A stretch of DNA of 64,000 nucleotides. It comes from Cocos nucifera. Taxonomy: Eukaryota > Streptophyta > Magnoliopsida > Arecales > Arecaceae. This document shows, piece after piece, positions 11,421 to 21,975 of this stretch (within the stretch, counting starts at the first letter, position 1; the number at the start of each line of letters is the position of its first letter). The translations under genes were made by a program, and so were the position numbers. The notes beneath the pieces were generated by a model. The model was not told the origin of the DNA. It saw nothing but the letters and a program-made list of their open reading frames with translations, and did no database searches. The stretch lies in the NCBI GenBank assembly GCA_006176705.1, contig QRFJ01000368.1:114501-178500 (forward strand). Direction: 5' to 3'.

Positions 11421-13760
11421 TGTCGCCGAGTGAGGACGCTCCCGGCGGCGGCGACGGGAGGAGACGAGACGCTTCGAGTAGGAGTGGGTTTGGGGGGAGT
11501 ATGAAGGGATATGGGTGGGGGTGAGAGGGAGGGCGGCGAAACACCGGGAGGGTCGGTGCCGACGGCGTGGGAACGTTGGCGGGTTAGTAAGGAGGCGTGA
11601 CTCGAGCGAGCTGAGAGGAAGAATCGAGCGAATCATGCGGCCATACCTTCGTCATTCAGCTAAAGCAGCTTCCATCCCCGGGAAGAGCAAAGAGAACCAA
11701 AGCGCTCCCGAAAACGTACCGAAAAGCTGCAACCGGGCATTTAGGAAATCGCCACGGCAAGTATTGGATTTCAATTCCCTTTTGCGAGATTTTGGGGTAG
11801 GCGTAGCAGACGGCAGCGGCTGCACACGTCGAGTTGTCGATGAGCCGGGTGGATCTGAAACGAGAACCTAGCAGCACCCGACCGAAACTATTGGCTCAAG
11901 GCCAACCGGTGCACGGCTGGCCGAGATGCACCAGCTTCAACCCAAATAATGTCTGGATTTCTCGTGGGACCGCGAACCGGGTCAAAACAGGTCCCATTAA
12001 TTTTTTCATTAAAATATTAAACTCTAACCTATGCCTGACCCAAGGCCCGAGTCTGGTTTATTCCAGGCAAGCTTGCCCGGGTGACTCCCCCCAATTCCTT
12101 GTTATTAGATAATTTAATAACCCTTTGATTAATCCATAGAAATAATACTTATTTCTTTATGATGATGACAATAATAATAGTGATGATACTATTTATGTAA
12201 ATCAGCCATAATTAAATGTGCGTATGGTCAATTAAGGCTCGATTGATTTGTACGTAGATAGGAGTCCTATTATAAGAACAAGTTAATTTTTTAATGGAAA
12301 GAGTTGAATTGCGTGATAATCATAATAATGATAATAATAATTATAAAGATCCGCCAAAATTAAATGCGCATACGGTTCAAATAAAGATGGACATGGATGG
12401 GAGTCATGCTATTTTAAGAAAATTTTTTTTCTCTTAACGGTTACAGTTGAATTACAAAGAAAATCAATAAGATAGTACTATAGGTCTTGATGCTACAAAT
12501 ATTTTTTTATTAAATACTATTAAAATTATCAATAATATTAATATTATTATTTTTATTATTTTTTTCTAAAATTTTATTATTTTTGTTGAATGTATTGAAA
12601 TATAATTTTTTTAACCAATCGGAAAAGAAGCTTCCTATTTTGTAACCAAAAAAAAAAAAATCTTTTCAAGTGGTCACCTTGGCTACCAAAACATTAGCAC
12701 TCACCATCGCTATCATTAGGTGCCTGTCGGAAGGATTCAGCTACTCAACGTACTTACAAAAATTTAAACTAATAAAAAATGATAGTATAGACAATATCAG
12801 GTGAGGTAAAAACATTTGTTCAATGGCCAATGCAACACATCATCACGTTGACTCATCAAGAGAAAAAAAAAAAAATTCCACTTTGGATTGGCTCAAGCTA
12901 ATCGCCATTGTGTTCCTCTTAATTTCTTTAATTAACATGTGATTAGAGATGTAAATGGATCGAATCGAATCGTGAGTAACTGCAATTTGATTGATTTTTT
13001 GATCGAATTGTAATATTAGATTCAAATTTAATCTAATAAAACTTAGATCAAATCGGATTGGATCCATGATCAAAAAATTTATCTAAATTATTTAGATTGG
13101 ATCGATTTATGTATAATTTGGTTCTAATATAAAAATTTTAAATATGATTCGAATCTAAATTTTGATCGAATATAATTTTTATGATAAATTAATATATATA
13201 TATAATTTATGATAAAAAAATAAATATTATTTTATTTTTTAGATTTTAATTTATAAATAATTTTTTGAAATCCTACAGTCAAATAGAATAACTTTTAGCA
13301 TTGCTCCAAAATGACGAGGCTTCAGGATGAAGCCAATGTTGCTATTGGTTTGGATGGTCTGAAATGATCCTCGCACCTTTGGCTCAAGCTCGTTCGATGG
13401 TCAGCATGGTGGCAACTTCGGGAGGTGAACCCAGTCTGGTATGATTGGAGTCACGAAGGGATGGTGGGCGTGGCAAGCCGAGACTAGGCCGGGCCTTGGA
13501 TATCCTCATTTGGTCGGGCTCAGGTTGGAAATGCTTAAGGGCCGAGACCGGGCTGGGCCGGATAGATATTCTCTCAGGTCCGCTCGTTGCTGGCGGTTAC
13601 CGTGGGGTCTCTTCCCTGAACAGCTTCGAGTAGCGGGTACTCAAAATCCGAAGGACTGGATTCCTCCAGCAGGAGGGCGAGATTTCTAAAAATCAGGAGG
13701 AAGTAAAGAAAAAAAGGAAAGAAAGTCCCCTCCTTCCTTGTCCCTCTTCAGCTCGCTTGC
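11421..13760. other. Head-to-head intergenic region between TraB gene and GPAT9 copy
   Basis: 11421-11880 is GC-rich and should hold the 5' UTR and promoter of the minus-strand TraB gene; the minus frame stays open up to 11636. 12100-13300 is AT-rich and without coding signal. From 12944 a GATC-rich stretch starts TAGAGATGTAAATGG, which resembles one end of a hAT-type miniature element; the other end was not found. 13300-13690 is GC-rich with unsupported open frames. 13690-13760 is a purine tract then pyrimidine-rich DNA just before GPAT9 exon 1, plausibly its old 5' UTR. Confidence 0.4.
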
Positions 13761-13859
13761 TCCCTCGTGTCTGGACTGGGGTCCTCGAGCTCGGAGATCG
13801 ATCTTGACCGCCCGAACATCGAGAAGTACCGCACCACTGAGTCCATACGAGAATCCCCC
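13761..13859 (+). pseudogene. GPAT9: GPAT9 exon 1, N-terminal part
   Basis: Translation gives SGLGSSSSEIDLDRPNIEK followed by YRTTESIRES. This matches the (S)SSELDLDRPNIEDYLP-SI-EP start typical of GPAT9. No in-frame ATG is seen upstream, where family proteins begin about 8-12 residues earlier. After the SIRES segment the frame runs into non-homologous DNA and a stop, 64 bp before the LTR element. The missing residues are the few that normally link to KLRLRDLLDISP. Confidence 0.8.
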
Positions 13860-13923
13860 TTCTCTCCCTCTCAGTCCATCCTCTTCGTTTCTTGATATTT
13901 TCTTTTCTTTCTTTTATATATAT

Positions 13924-15225
13924 TATTGGGGATAAATCCCGCTCCTGCCGAAGCCTGGCCCGATGCCCAGCCCAATGTAACCAGTAGCCACTGAAGAGCT
14001 TTAGCGCCAGGCGTCAGACCGAGCCCCTACCACGGCCGAACTGCCTAGAGGCCGAACTCCCCTGCGCTAAGGTCCGGGCCGAACTACCTAGCTGCCGAAC
14101 TCCCCAGCGCCAGGCTCCGGGCCGAACTCCCACCGCCGGCCGAACTTCCTGACGGCCGAGCTCCTTGGACTCCAAGCGGCAGGACTCCTCCCAGACGCCC
14201 GTTCGGCCACCCGAACTCCTCCCGGGTTTCCCCTTCGGCCGAACTCCTTCGGACTCCTCACGGCCGAACTCCTTCGGACCGACTCCATGCGGCCGAACTC
14301 CTTCGGACCGACTCCAAGCGGCCGAGCTTCAATGAAGTCCTCTCAGCGGCCGAACTCCTCAGCGGACGGGCTTTAGTGGAATCCCCAAGCGGTCGTCACT
14401 CAGGAGCCCGAACTCCTCAGCAGTCGTCACTTAGGAGCCCGAACTCCTCAGCAGTCGTCACTGGGCCGAACTCCTCAGCGGTCGCCCTCATCAAACTTCG
14501 GCCGACCGAGCTCCTACCGAACTCCCAAGTGTCCAAGCCTCAGCCGAAGTCCAACAGCCGGCCGAACCCCAAACGGCCGAGCTTCGGGTTCTCAGCAGCC
14601 GAACTCTTCTGCGGACGAGCCTTAGCTGCATACCTCTAGCCAGACGTCTATGGGAGCCGAACTCCCTCCTATCTTCTTCTTCAGGAGCCCGAACTCCTCC
14701 GAAATGGGCACACGAAGGCCTTCAACCCTTCATTCGGCAAGCTCTGCAACCGCCGCAGGCGATAGCGACCCACTGTCAGGCGGCGATGGCTGTCACCCTC
14801 AATCCGCCGACTCAGGCGGCGATGGCTGTCACCCTCAATCCGCCGACTCAGGCGGCGATGGCTGTCACCCTCAATCCGCCGCACACGGCACCAGTGAGAC
14901 TGACTCCGCCGAACCTCGAGCGGCCCGCCAGCACGCGGCTGCAGTTGTCACCATCAAGCTCCACTATATAAAGGACCCTCCCGACACGCTAAGGCTAGGC
15001 TCTCTGAACTCTCGACTCTCTAAGCTCTCCTCCACATCTCTAAGCTCCGGAACTCATTCCGAGCACTCCATTACTGTTGGCCGGAAACTAACTTGACCGT
15101 CGGAGGGTCCTGCCGGAGCCACCACCCCACCGGTTCCGGACGGGACTTCGTTTTGCAGGTCCCCGGCGGCGCTCAGCGGCCTCGATTTCGGCGACCTCCG
15201 GCGGCGACGGATTTCTGCACCAACA
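13924..15225 (+). repeat. 5' LTR of the gag-only element
   Basis: It starts TATTGGGGATAAATCC (TGTTGGGGATAA in the partner) and ends CTGCACCAACA. It is GC-rich, with many copies of a GCCGAACTCC-like decamer between 14035 and 14700, and three tandem 36-bp units from 14777 (CAGGCGGCGATGGCTGTCAC...). A TATATAAA box lies at 14965-14972, the likely LTR promoter. It differs from the 3' LTR by scattered transitions and the repeat number. Confidence 0.9.
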
Positions 15226-15227
15226 GA

Positions 15228-15243
15228 TTGGCGCTAGAAGGAG
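15228..15243 (+). other. Primer-binding region of the gag-only element
   Basis: Directly after the 5' LTR end comes GATTGGCGCTAGAAGGAGGG, the position and form of a plant Ty3/gypsy primer-binding site. I did not assign the priming tRNA. Confidence 0.6.
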
Positions 15244-15355
15244 GGCCTGAACCTTCGAGGTTCCCTTGTTCTTAAAGGAGTGCTCGGCGACGATTTCCTT
15301 CCCCTTCTCCGGATCTCTCTTCTCCCTCTTCAGTATTCCTTTTCGGGAAAGAAAA

Positions 15356-16748
15356 ATGCCCCCCAGAAGAGCCTCGACCCAGAGGTCGGCAGCCTCCGCG
15401 GCCCGATCCCGTTCGGGTCCGTCCGCTCCCACTCCGGCCCCGGCAGCTCAGGTTCCACCTGTACGTGCGGTGGATGTGAAGCAGTTCGACCTACTTGTCC
15501 GACAGGTCCGTGGCCTCACGGAGGCATTGCAGGCTATACAGCAGCCCTCGGTGGCGACTCCACCAGAGAACCCACCATTGGGACGTCGGGAATCGGCCCT
15601 CAAGGAAGTGTACCAAGGCCAGCGTACCGGTCGCCCCAGAGAAGGGGAAACCGAGGGCCAGGGATCCGTGTTCGGATCATTGTTATCTTCTGGGGGAGAC
15701 CTTTCCCACTCGTAGTCAGAAGCATCCGAAGATCAGCAGCCAAGACGACGCCCTCGATTGCAGGCTACGGGAGATGGACCGGCGTATTGAAGAGCTCGGC
15801 CGCGTCACCTCGGCTCATCATGCCGGCGTCCGTGCCGAACCTCCCTTTTCTCCCCAAATTATGCAAGAACCTGTTCCACCGACCTTCGAGCTCCCTCAAC
15901 TGGAAAGCTACGATGGAACTTCTGATCCGGTTGATCACCTGGGGGCCTTCCGTGCCATGATGCTGCTTCACGGCGCTTCAGATGCCATGCTGTGCCGAGC
16001 CTTCCCATCTACCTTAAAGGGAGCAGCGAGGAACTGGTACTCGGCGTTGAAGCCAAACACGATCTTCTCTTTCGACCAGATGAGCAGTCGGTTCGCGGCC
16101 CACTTCATCAGCAGCCGACGACCGAGCCGAGGTTCAGATTCCCTGATGAGCGTCAAGCAGAAGCAAGGGGAATCCATCCGGACTTACGTCACTCGGTTTA
16201 ACGTCGCGGCATTGGAAGTCCGGGACCTGGACCAGTCTGTCGCGATGGCCGCACTTAAGGGCGGCCTTCAGAAAAATAACTTGCTGTTCTCTCTGGAAAA
16301 AAAGTATCCCAGGGACTTCGCCGACCTGCTGGCTCGAGCCGAGAGATATGCCCGTGCGGAAGAAGCCTTCAAATTGAAAGATGAGGAGCTCGTCAGAAAG
16401 GACCGGCTGGCGGACGAGGAAGAGCTGGGTGAAGTTCGGCTGCACTCACAGACCCCCTACGAAAGCAGGCGGGCCCGAACTCCTCGAACTCGCCCTGATA
16501 AAGAGGCGCGAAGAAGTCCTCCTCCCGGAAGGTTCCGCCGCTATGCCCCCCTCAACGCTCCTCGAACCCAGATTCTCATCGAAGTAAAAAACCAGCTGCC
16601 AAGACCGGAAGGATTACGATCTCCCCCAAACAAGCGCGATCGAAATAAGTACTGCCTCTACCATCACGACCACGGCCACGACACGGAGGGATGCATCCAG
16701 CTCCGAGACGAAATTGAGGAGCTCGTCAGAACGGGGTCGGCTGGGTAA
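15356..16748 (+). pseudogene. Retrotransposon gag, frameshifted
   Basis: The likely start is ATG 15356 (MPPRRASTQRSAAS), a basic, low-complexity N-terminus followed by a helical segment (VKQFDLLVRQVRGLTEAL). That frame stops at 15713-15715. The gag core continues in another frame to 16748: DDALDCRLREMDRRIEELGR, the capsid-like FELPQLESYDGTSDPVDHL, ARNWYSAL, SFDQMSSRFAAHFI, and SIRTYVTRFN. Near the end, CLYHHDHGHDTEGC is a zinc knuckle variant C-X2-H-X4-H-X4-C followed by LRDEIEELVR, as in Tat-lineage Ty3/gypsy gag. A frame change around 15600-15715 means no single intact protein. In an active element this protein would form the RNA-packaging particle. Confidence 0.82.
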
Positions 16749-17099
16749 ATTCCTCCGGTACCGGCCTGAAGCAGAAAAAGATCGGCTAAGGGCGCTGCCG
16801 TAGCCAGAGACTGCAAGAAGGTCGGCCACCTTACGGCGTCGTTCACATTGCCCCTGGGAAGATCTCGGTGCATCAGCGATTCGTCGTCTCCCAGCAACAA
16901 GAAGCTTGCACCAAATTGAGGAGGCCAGCATGAAGGAGGTCGTCCACCCCGGAACTTATTGCCGAAGAAATGCGGAGGAACAACGTTATCACGATCTTGA
17001 AATACAGAATTTGGGGATGCGCTACTAGTAACTTCCTTTCAATAAAATTTCTTTCTTTCGATAATATTATTCCTGGATGCGAAAACCATATAGTGACAG

Positions 17100-17960
17100 G
17101 GAAAAGAGCAGCCAACCGCGTTAGGAACAGGAGGAGAACCTCGTCCTAACGCGAGCAATAAGCTCGGTCGCAGGAGATAAGATCTCCCCCGAGCGCGCAC
17201 CTCGGCCGCAGGAGATAAGATCTCCCCCGAGTGAAGCTCGGCTGCAGGAGATAAGATCTCCCCCGAGCGCGCACTTCAACCTCGGCTAGAGATAAGATCT
17301 CTCCCGAGCGACCGGAACAACCTCGGTTAGGAACAGGAGGAGAACCTCGTCCTAACACGAGCACCAACCTCGGCTAGAGATAAGATCTCTCCCGAGCGAC
17401 CGTGAACAACCTCGGTTAGGAACAGGAGGAGAACCTCGTCCTAACACGAGCACCAACCTCGGCTAGAGATAAGATCTCTCCCGAGCGACCGTTGACAACC
17501 TCGGCTAGAGATAAGATCTCTCCCGAGCGACCGGAACAACCTCGGTTAGGAACAGGAGGAGAACCTCGTCCTAACACGAGCACCAACCTCGGCTAGAGAT
17601 AAGATCTCTCCCGAACCGAATCAACCTCGGCTAGAGATAAGATCTCTCCCGAGCGACCGTGAACAACCTCGGTTAGGAACAGGAGGAGAACCTCGTCCTA
17701 ACGCGAGCACCAACCTCGGCTAGAGATAAGATCTCTCCCGAGCGACCGTTGACAACCTCGGCTAGAGATAAGATCTCTCCTGAGCGACCGTGAACAACCT
17801 CGGTTAGGAACAGGAGGAGAACCTCGTCCTAACGCGAGCACCAACCTCGGCTAGAGACGAGATCTCCCCCGAAGAAGCTCGGCTGCAGGAGATAAGATCT
17901 CCCCCGAGCGCGCACTTCAACCTCGGCTGCAAGAGAGGAGGTCTCCCTCGAGTCAACTTC
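17100..17960 (+). repeat. Array of hairpin-forming repeats between gag and 3' LTR
   Basis: Two unit types alternate. Type A (about six copies, near 17119, 17325, 17410, 17543, 17670, 17798) reads CTCGGTTAGGA...TCCTAAC-CGAG and can fold on itself. Type B (about eight copies plus four longer variants at the ends) reads CTCGG-CTA-GAGAT-AAG-ATCTC-TC-CCGAG, a near-perfect hairpin with a 3-nt loop. Both share CTCG/CGAG clamps and are joined by short ACAACC or ACCAAC spacers. The block has no credible coding frame. Confidence 0.85.
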
Positions 17961-18273
17961 AGCTGATGAAGACAATGTCGCCCCCGAGGAGCTCAAATCC
18001 GACCTCGACCGTAGGAGGCGAGATTTACTTCGGCTTCAACATCAGCTTCATCGACTTTAGCTGGAAACGAGTTCCATTTCAACTCCAAACATCGACTGGA
18101 AGATGAGGTCTCCCCCAAGCCTCAGCCTCAACTTCAGCGTCAATATTGGCTGGAGATGAGACCTCCCCCGAGCTTCAGCTGCAACAAATGCGGAGCCTGG
18201 AAGAAGACTTCGGCAGTCGCCTGTTTTGGTACTCCCTTCCTTCAATTTTTGAACTCGGGAGTGGGGGGGCTAC

Positions 18274-19504
18274 TGTTGGGGATAAATCCCGCTCCTGCCG
18301 AAGCCCGGCCCGACGCTCAGCCCAATGTAACCAGTAGCCGCTGAAGAGCTTTAGCGCCAGGCGCCAGGCCGAGCCCCTACCACGGCCGAACTGCCTAGAG
18401 GCCGAACTCCCCTGCGCCAAGGTCCGGGCCGAACTACCTAGCTGCCGAACTCCCCAGCGCCAGGCTCCGGGCCGAACTCCCACCGCCAGCCGAACTTCCT
18501 GACGGCCGAGCTCCTTGGACTCCAAGCAGGTCGACGGACTCCTCCCAGACGCCCGTTCGGCCACCGAACTCCTCCCGGGCGGCCGAACTCCTTCGGACTC
18601 CCCACGGCCGAACTCCTTCGGACCGACTCCACGGCCGAACTCCTTCGGACCGACTCCAAGCGGCCGAGCTTCAATGAAGTCCTCTCAGCGGCCGAACTCC
18701 TCAGCGGACGGGCTTTAGCGGAATCCCCAAGCGGTCGTCACTCAGGAGCCCGAACTCCTCAGCAGTCGTTACTCGGCCGAACTCCTCAGCGGTCGCCCTC
18801 ATCGAACTTCGGCCGACCGAGCACCTACCGAACTCTCAAGTGTCCCAGCCTTCAGCCGAAGTCCAACAGCCGGCCGAACCCCAAACGGCCGAGCTTCGGA
18901 TTCTCAGCAGCCGAACTCTTCAGCGGACGAGCCTTAGCTGCATATCTCCAGCCAGACGCCTATGGGAGCCGAACTCCCTCCTATCTTCCTCTTCAGGAGC
19001 CCGAACTCCTCCGAAATGGGCACACGACGAAGGCCTTCAACCCTTCATTTCGGCAAGCTCTGCAACCATCACCATAGCGCCCACGTCAGGCGGCGATGGC
19101 TGTCACCCTCAATCCGCCGACCCACTGTCAGGCGGCGATGGCTGTCACCCTCAATCCGCCGCACACGGCACCATCCCGTGAGACTGACTCCGCCGAACCT
19201 CGAGCGGCCCGCCAGCACGCGGCTGCAGTTGTCACCATCAAGCTCCACTATATAAAGGACCCTCCCGACACACTAAGGCTAAGCTCTCTGAACTCTCGAC
19301 TCTCTAAGCTCTCCTCCTCATCTCTAAGCTCCGGAACTCATTCCGAGCACTCCATTACTGTTGGCCGGAAACTGACTTGACCGTCGGAGGGTCCTGCCGG
19401 AGCCACCACCCCACCGGTTCCGGACGGGACTTCGTTTTGCAGGTCCCCGGCGGCGACCTCAGCGGCCTCGACTCCAGCGACCTCCGGCGGACGGATTTCT
19501 GCAC

Positions 19505-19509
<5 letters not shown>
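18274..19509 (+). repeat. 3' LTR of the gag-only element
   Basis: It starts TGTTGGGGATAAATCCC after the polypurine tract and ends CTGCACCAACA at the TA repeat. It has the same decamer clusters as the 5' LTR but only two 36-bp units (from about 19087), separated by 8 extra bases. TATATAAA lies at 19249-19256. Confidence 0.9.
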
Positions 19510-19553
<44 letters not shown>

Positions 19554-19680
19554 ATATTGGATTGGACTTGCATCGATCGAATCTCTGCATCTAAAAAGAT
19601 GCATCTTTAAAAAAAAAAAAAAAAAAGCATCTGCATCTGAAAAAAAAAACAGGCGCTTGAAATATATATATATATATATT
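19510..19680. repeat. (TA)n and A-rich simple sequence at the element border
   Basis: 19510-19551 is a pure TA run directly after the LTR, followed by A-rich tracts (19609-19626, 19640-19650) and a second TA run (19663-19678). TA also precedes the 5' LTR (13916-13923), so the element entered a TA microsatellite. Peptides made of alternating I and Y from here are artefacts. Confidence 0.9.
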
Positions 19681-19767
19681 TCGCTGCAAAACCTTGTTCG
19701 TTTGATCAGGAGGGACTTTCTCGAGATTTCTCCCACGCTGACGGAGGCCGCTGGTGCCACCGTTGAT
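19681..19767 (+). pseudogene. GPAT9: GPAT9 exon 1, second part
   Basis: Reads SLQNLVRLIRRDFLEISP then TLTEAAGATVD, matching the conserved LRLRDLLDISPTLTEAAGAIVD of GPAT9, and ends at a GT donor (GAT|GTAAGT) in phase 0 with exon 2. Its upstream border is the TA repeat. Confidence 0.88.
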
Positions 19768-20560
19768 GTAAGTTTTGCTTTTCCTGCCGTTCAGATTCTC
19801 TCTCTTTTTTTCTTTTTAATGCTGCTCAGAGGTTTTGATTAAAAGATTGGATTTTTTTTTCCCCACGTGTATTACGGTGTTCGCAATGTCATGCCTAGGC
19901 AGTAGCGAAGTTTTAATTGGCAAGAACGAGCTGAGTTTCTTGAGGAGAGAATGCTTACCGCTTGTAAGATTATGAATGGGTTGACGCTACTGAATCTTAC
20001 GAAACCAGGGTAAAGTTCCCATTGAGTGTCAAAGTTTTTTTTTCTCTCCTTTTTTTCTTCAAGCGATATGATTTAAAGGAAAGCTTTTGATTTTACGATG
20101 AAATTCTCATGCTGTTTGTTTAGGTTCTTGATGGTGGATGGCTAGGTATAGAATCCACTTTTGGTGTCTAGAAATTATTTTGAAAGAGGTTTCTTCTTGT
20201 TTACTTCTAGGTGGAAAACCTTCTTCATGACTGACTGAACTTGAATTTTTCTGTTTTCATATTTTTATGGGCAGGGTTGGGTGTATATTACTGCATAAAT
20301 ATGGGTGTCTTCCACTTTTTTCGACAGTCCAGATTTTGGTAGGATCGTCAATGTTCCCACAATGTTATCCTTTATTGAGTTGTGGTAAGCATTAAGTTTC
20401 TGAGACATTTATAAGGGCTGAACTGTTTTTCACGCTGTAATTATATTGGAAGTAGCAATTAATGTCCTTTTATGTCCACTTTTGGTGTAGGACCTGTAGG
20501 TTACCTTTTGTTTCCAATTTTACCGGAAGGTTTTTGAAGACTTTTGTATGGCCATATGAT

Positions 20561-20812
20561 CTTTCATGGGAGAAATTATTGGTTAGAACTGTTCTGCCAC
20601 GTATACCTTGTACCAACCAATAGCAAATTAGCACATCATCCAAAAAAATAAAAAAAATACACTGTTACCTATGCTTCATTTAAAGTTTTAAATGAAAAAG
20701 GTTGTTTTGAACTGAGAAAAGTTTTTTTTTTTTGGATGATGTGCTAGTTTGTTATTGGTTGGTGCAAGGTATATGGCAGAACAGTTCTAACCAATAATTT
20801 CTCCTTTCATGG
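20561..20812. mobile_element. Mutator-like MITE with 9-bp target duplication
   Basis: Element 20570-20803 (234 bp) has long terminal inverted repeats of about 80 bp. The outer 30 bases (GAGAAATTATTGGTTAGAAC...) match perfectly and the rest with few changes, up to the A-rich loop. Both ends are flanked by CTTTCATGG (20561-20569 and 20804-20812). A 9-bp duplication and long inverted repeats fit the Mutator superfamily. It lies in GPAT9 intron 1. Confidence 0.92.
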
Positions 20813-21732
20813 TGCTTTTGAACTTTCCACACGAAAGGCAAAACCGGTGCTTATCATTTCTTGAATGAAGTGAAAAGGATGAATGAGAGTTCCTTGAAAG
20901 GAAGATAAACAGCTTCGACAAGTTATGGAATGATAAAGTGCCTATATGTGGAAACTTGGGCTAGTATAGATGTAGAGGGGACAATACTGTGTGCTTGTTC
21001 TTTATGATTGAAGAGTAGGCTAGAGATTGAATGCGCTTGTCAAATCCTATGTTTTTTCCATGCTAGCAAGTTGCCTTCAATAAATTTGCTCTAACAAATC
21101 TGTTCTTTCTACTTTCAATATAAGCTTAATTTGGATGTCCTTCTTGGTTTAATCCTCTTTGAAAAGGTGTTTGTGCTCTGTTGCTGACAATAGATTTTGT
21201 TGGATGCACTAGTGACAAAGGAATACCAAGTTGTATGAAAACAGATTTAGTTAGGGGGTGATTTAGACTATTGCATTTTGGGCAATTCATACTGCTGGTT
21301 TGCAGGTTTTCTTGCATCTCAACTGCTCAGTCTTTGTCATTGCTTATCTGCCTGGGTTGGTTTGGTGATGCTTCCTCCTTTTCTTTCCTGCTTTTCATTT
21401 CATTTTTCTGTACCTGATTGGAGGTCTGTACTAAATATCCATTCTGATTTTGTTATGGTGTTTCTTTGTGGTTTGGTCTATTTTTCAAGATAATACAGAC
21501 CTGATTCCCTTTTGCTAACCAGTGCATTTTACGATTTAAAGGCAATGAATATAAAATTCATTCCCCTGGAAGGAATATCATAATGTGGTTCTTCCACATG
21601 AATTTTTTTTTTTTTTTTTCCTTTGGAGGTGGAATCCTTGTAACATGAATTCTGACTTGTCTGATTATGTATCAATATTGAACATAGGTCAAAAAATATA
21701 GTGAAGGCTGATTGCTAGATCCAGCCTATGGT

Positions 21733-21975
21733 TCAACTTTGATGTTGAAATTGAAATAGGTCCGCTATCTCTTGATCCTGATGATGATGAGGATCGTCAT
21801 CATCACCATCTTCTTCTTCATCTTCTTCTTTCATTTCAGCTTTCTGTCTTCCTTTCTTCCTTTTTTCCAGCCAATCCTCTTGTTCTCTTTCTTTTTGTTT
21901 ACCCTCTCCCTTATTTTTCACCCTCTTTTGTTTCTTGCAACCACTAGTTCCAGCTGCTGCTAACAGGTCCTTCAA
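21733..21975 (-). other. Charged low-complexity open frame in intron 1
   Basis: An 80-codon minus-strand frame starts MKDLLAAAGTSGCKKQKRV, then a K/E/R-rich part (about residues 16-50), an acidic EEDEEEDGDDDD run and HHH. It arises mostly from TTC/TCC-rich and GATGAT-rich DNA, so composition alone may explain it. I recognise no family and see no splice context or promoter. Confidence 0.2.

Larger units (their letters stand above)
13924..19509 (+). mobile_element. Gag-only LTR retrotransposon (TR-GAG type)
   Basis: Two long terminal repeats (13924-15225 and 18274-19509) bracket a 3.0-kb interior with a gag gene but no protease, reverse transcriptase, RNase H or integrase. The order is LTR, primer-binding region at 15228 (TTGGCGCTAGAAGG), gag 15356-16748, hairpin repeat array 17100-17960, polypurine tract 18257-18270 (GGGAGTGGGGGGGC), LTR. 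Such terminal-repeat elements with only gag are known in plants and need enzymes from an autonomous partner; the gag resembles Tat-lineage Ty3/gypsy. Both sides of the element are TA-repeat DNA, so a 5-bp target duplication of TATAT type is likely but cannot be placed exactly. It sits within GPAT9 exon 1. Confidence 0.88.

Noticed and set aside
14376..15096. Open frames in the GC-rich LTR as host genes
   Set aside because: They lie within repeated LTR sequence, recur in the other LTR and consist of decamer and 36-bp repeat translations.
17100..17960. CRISPR-like array
   Set aside because: Repeats alternate between two hairpin types with no unique spacers, inside a plant LTR element.
19510..19680. 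Ile-Tyr repeat peptides
   Set aside because: Translation of TA microsatellite; only the part from 19681 is real coding remnant.
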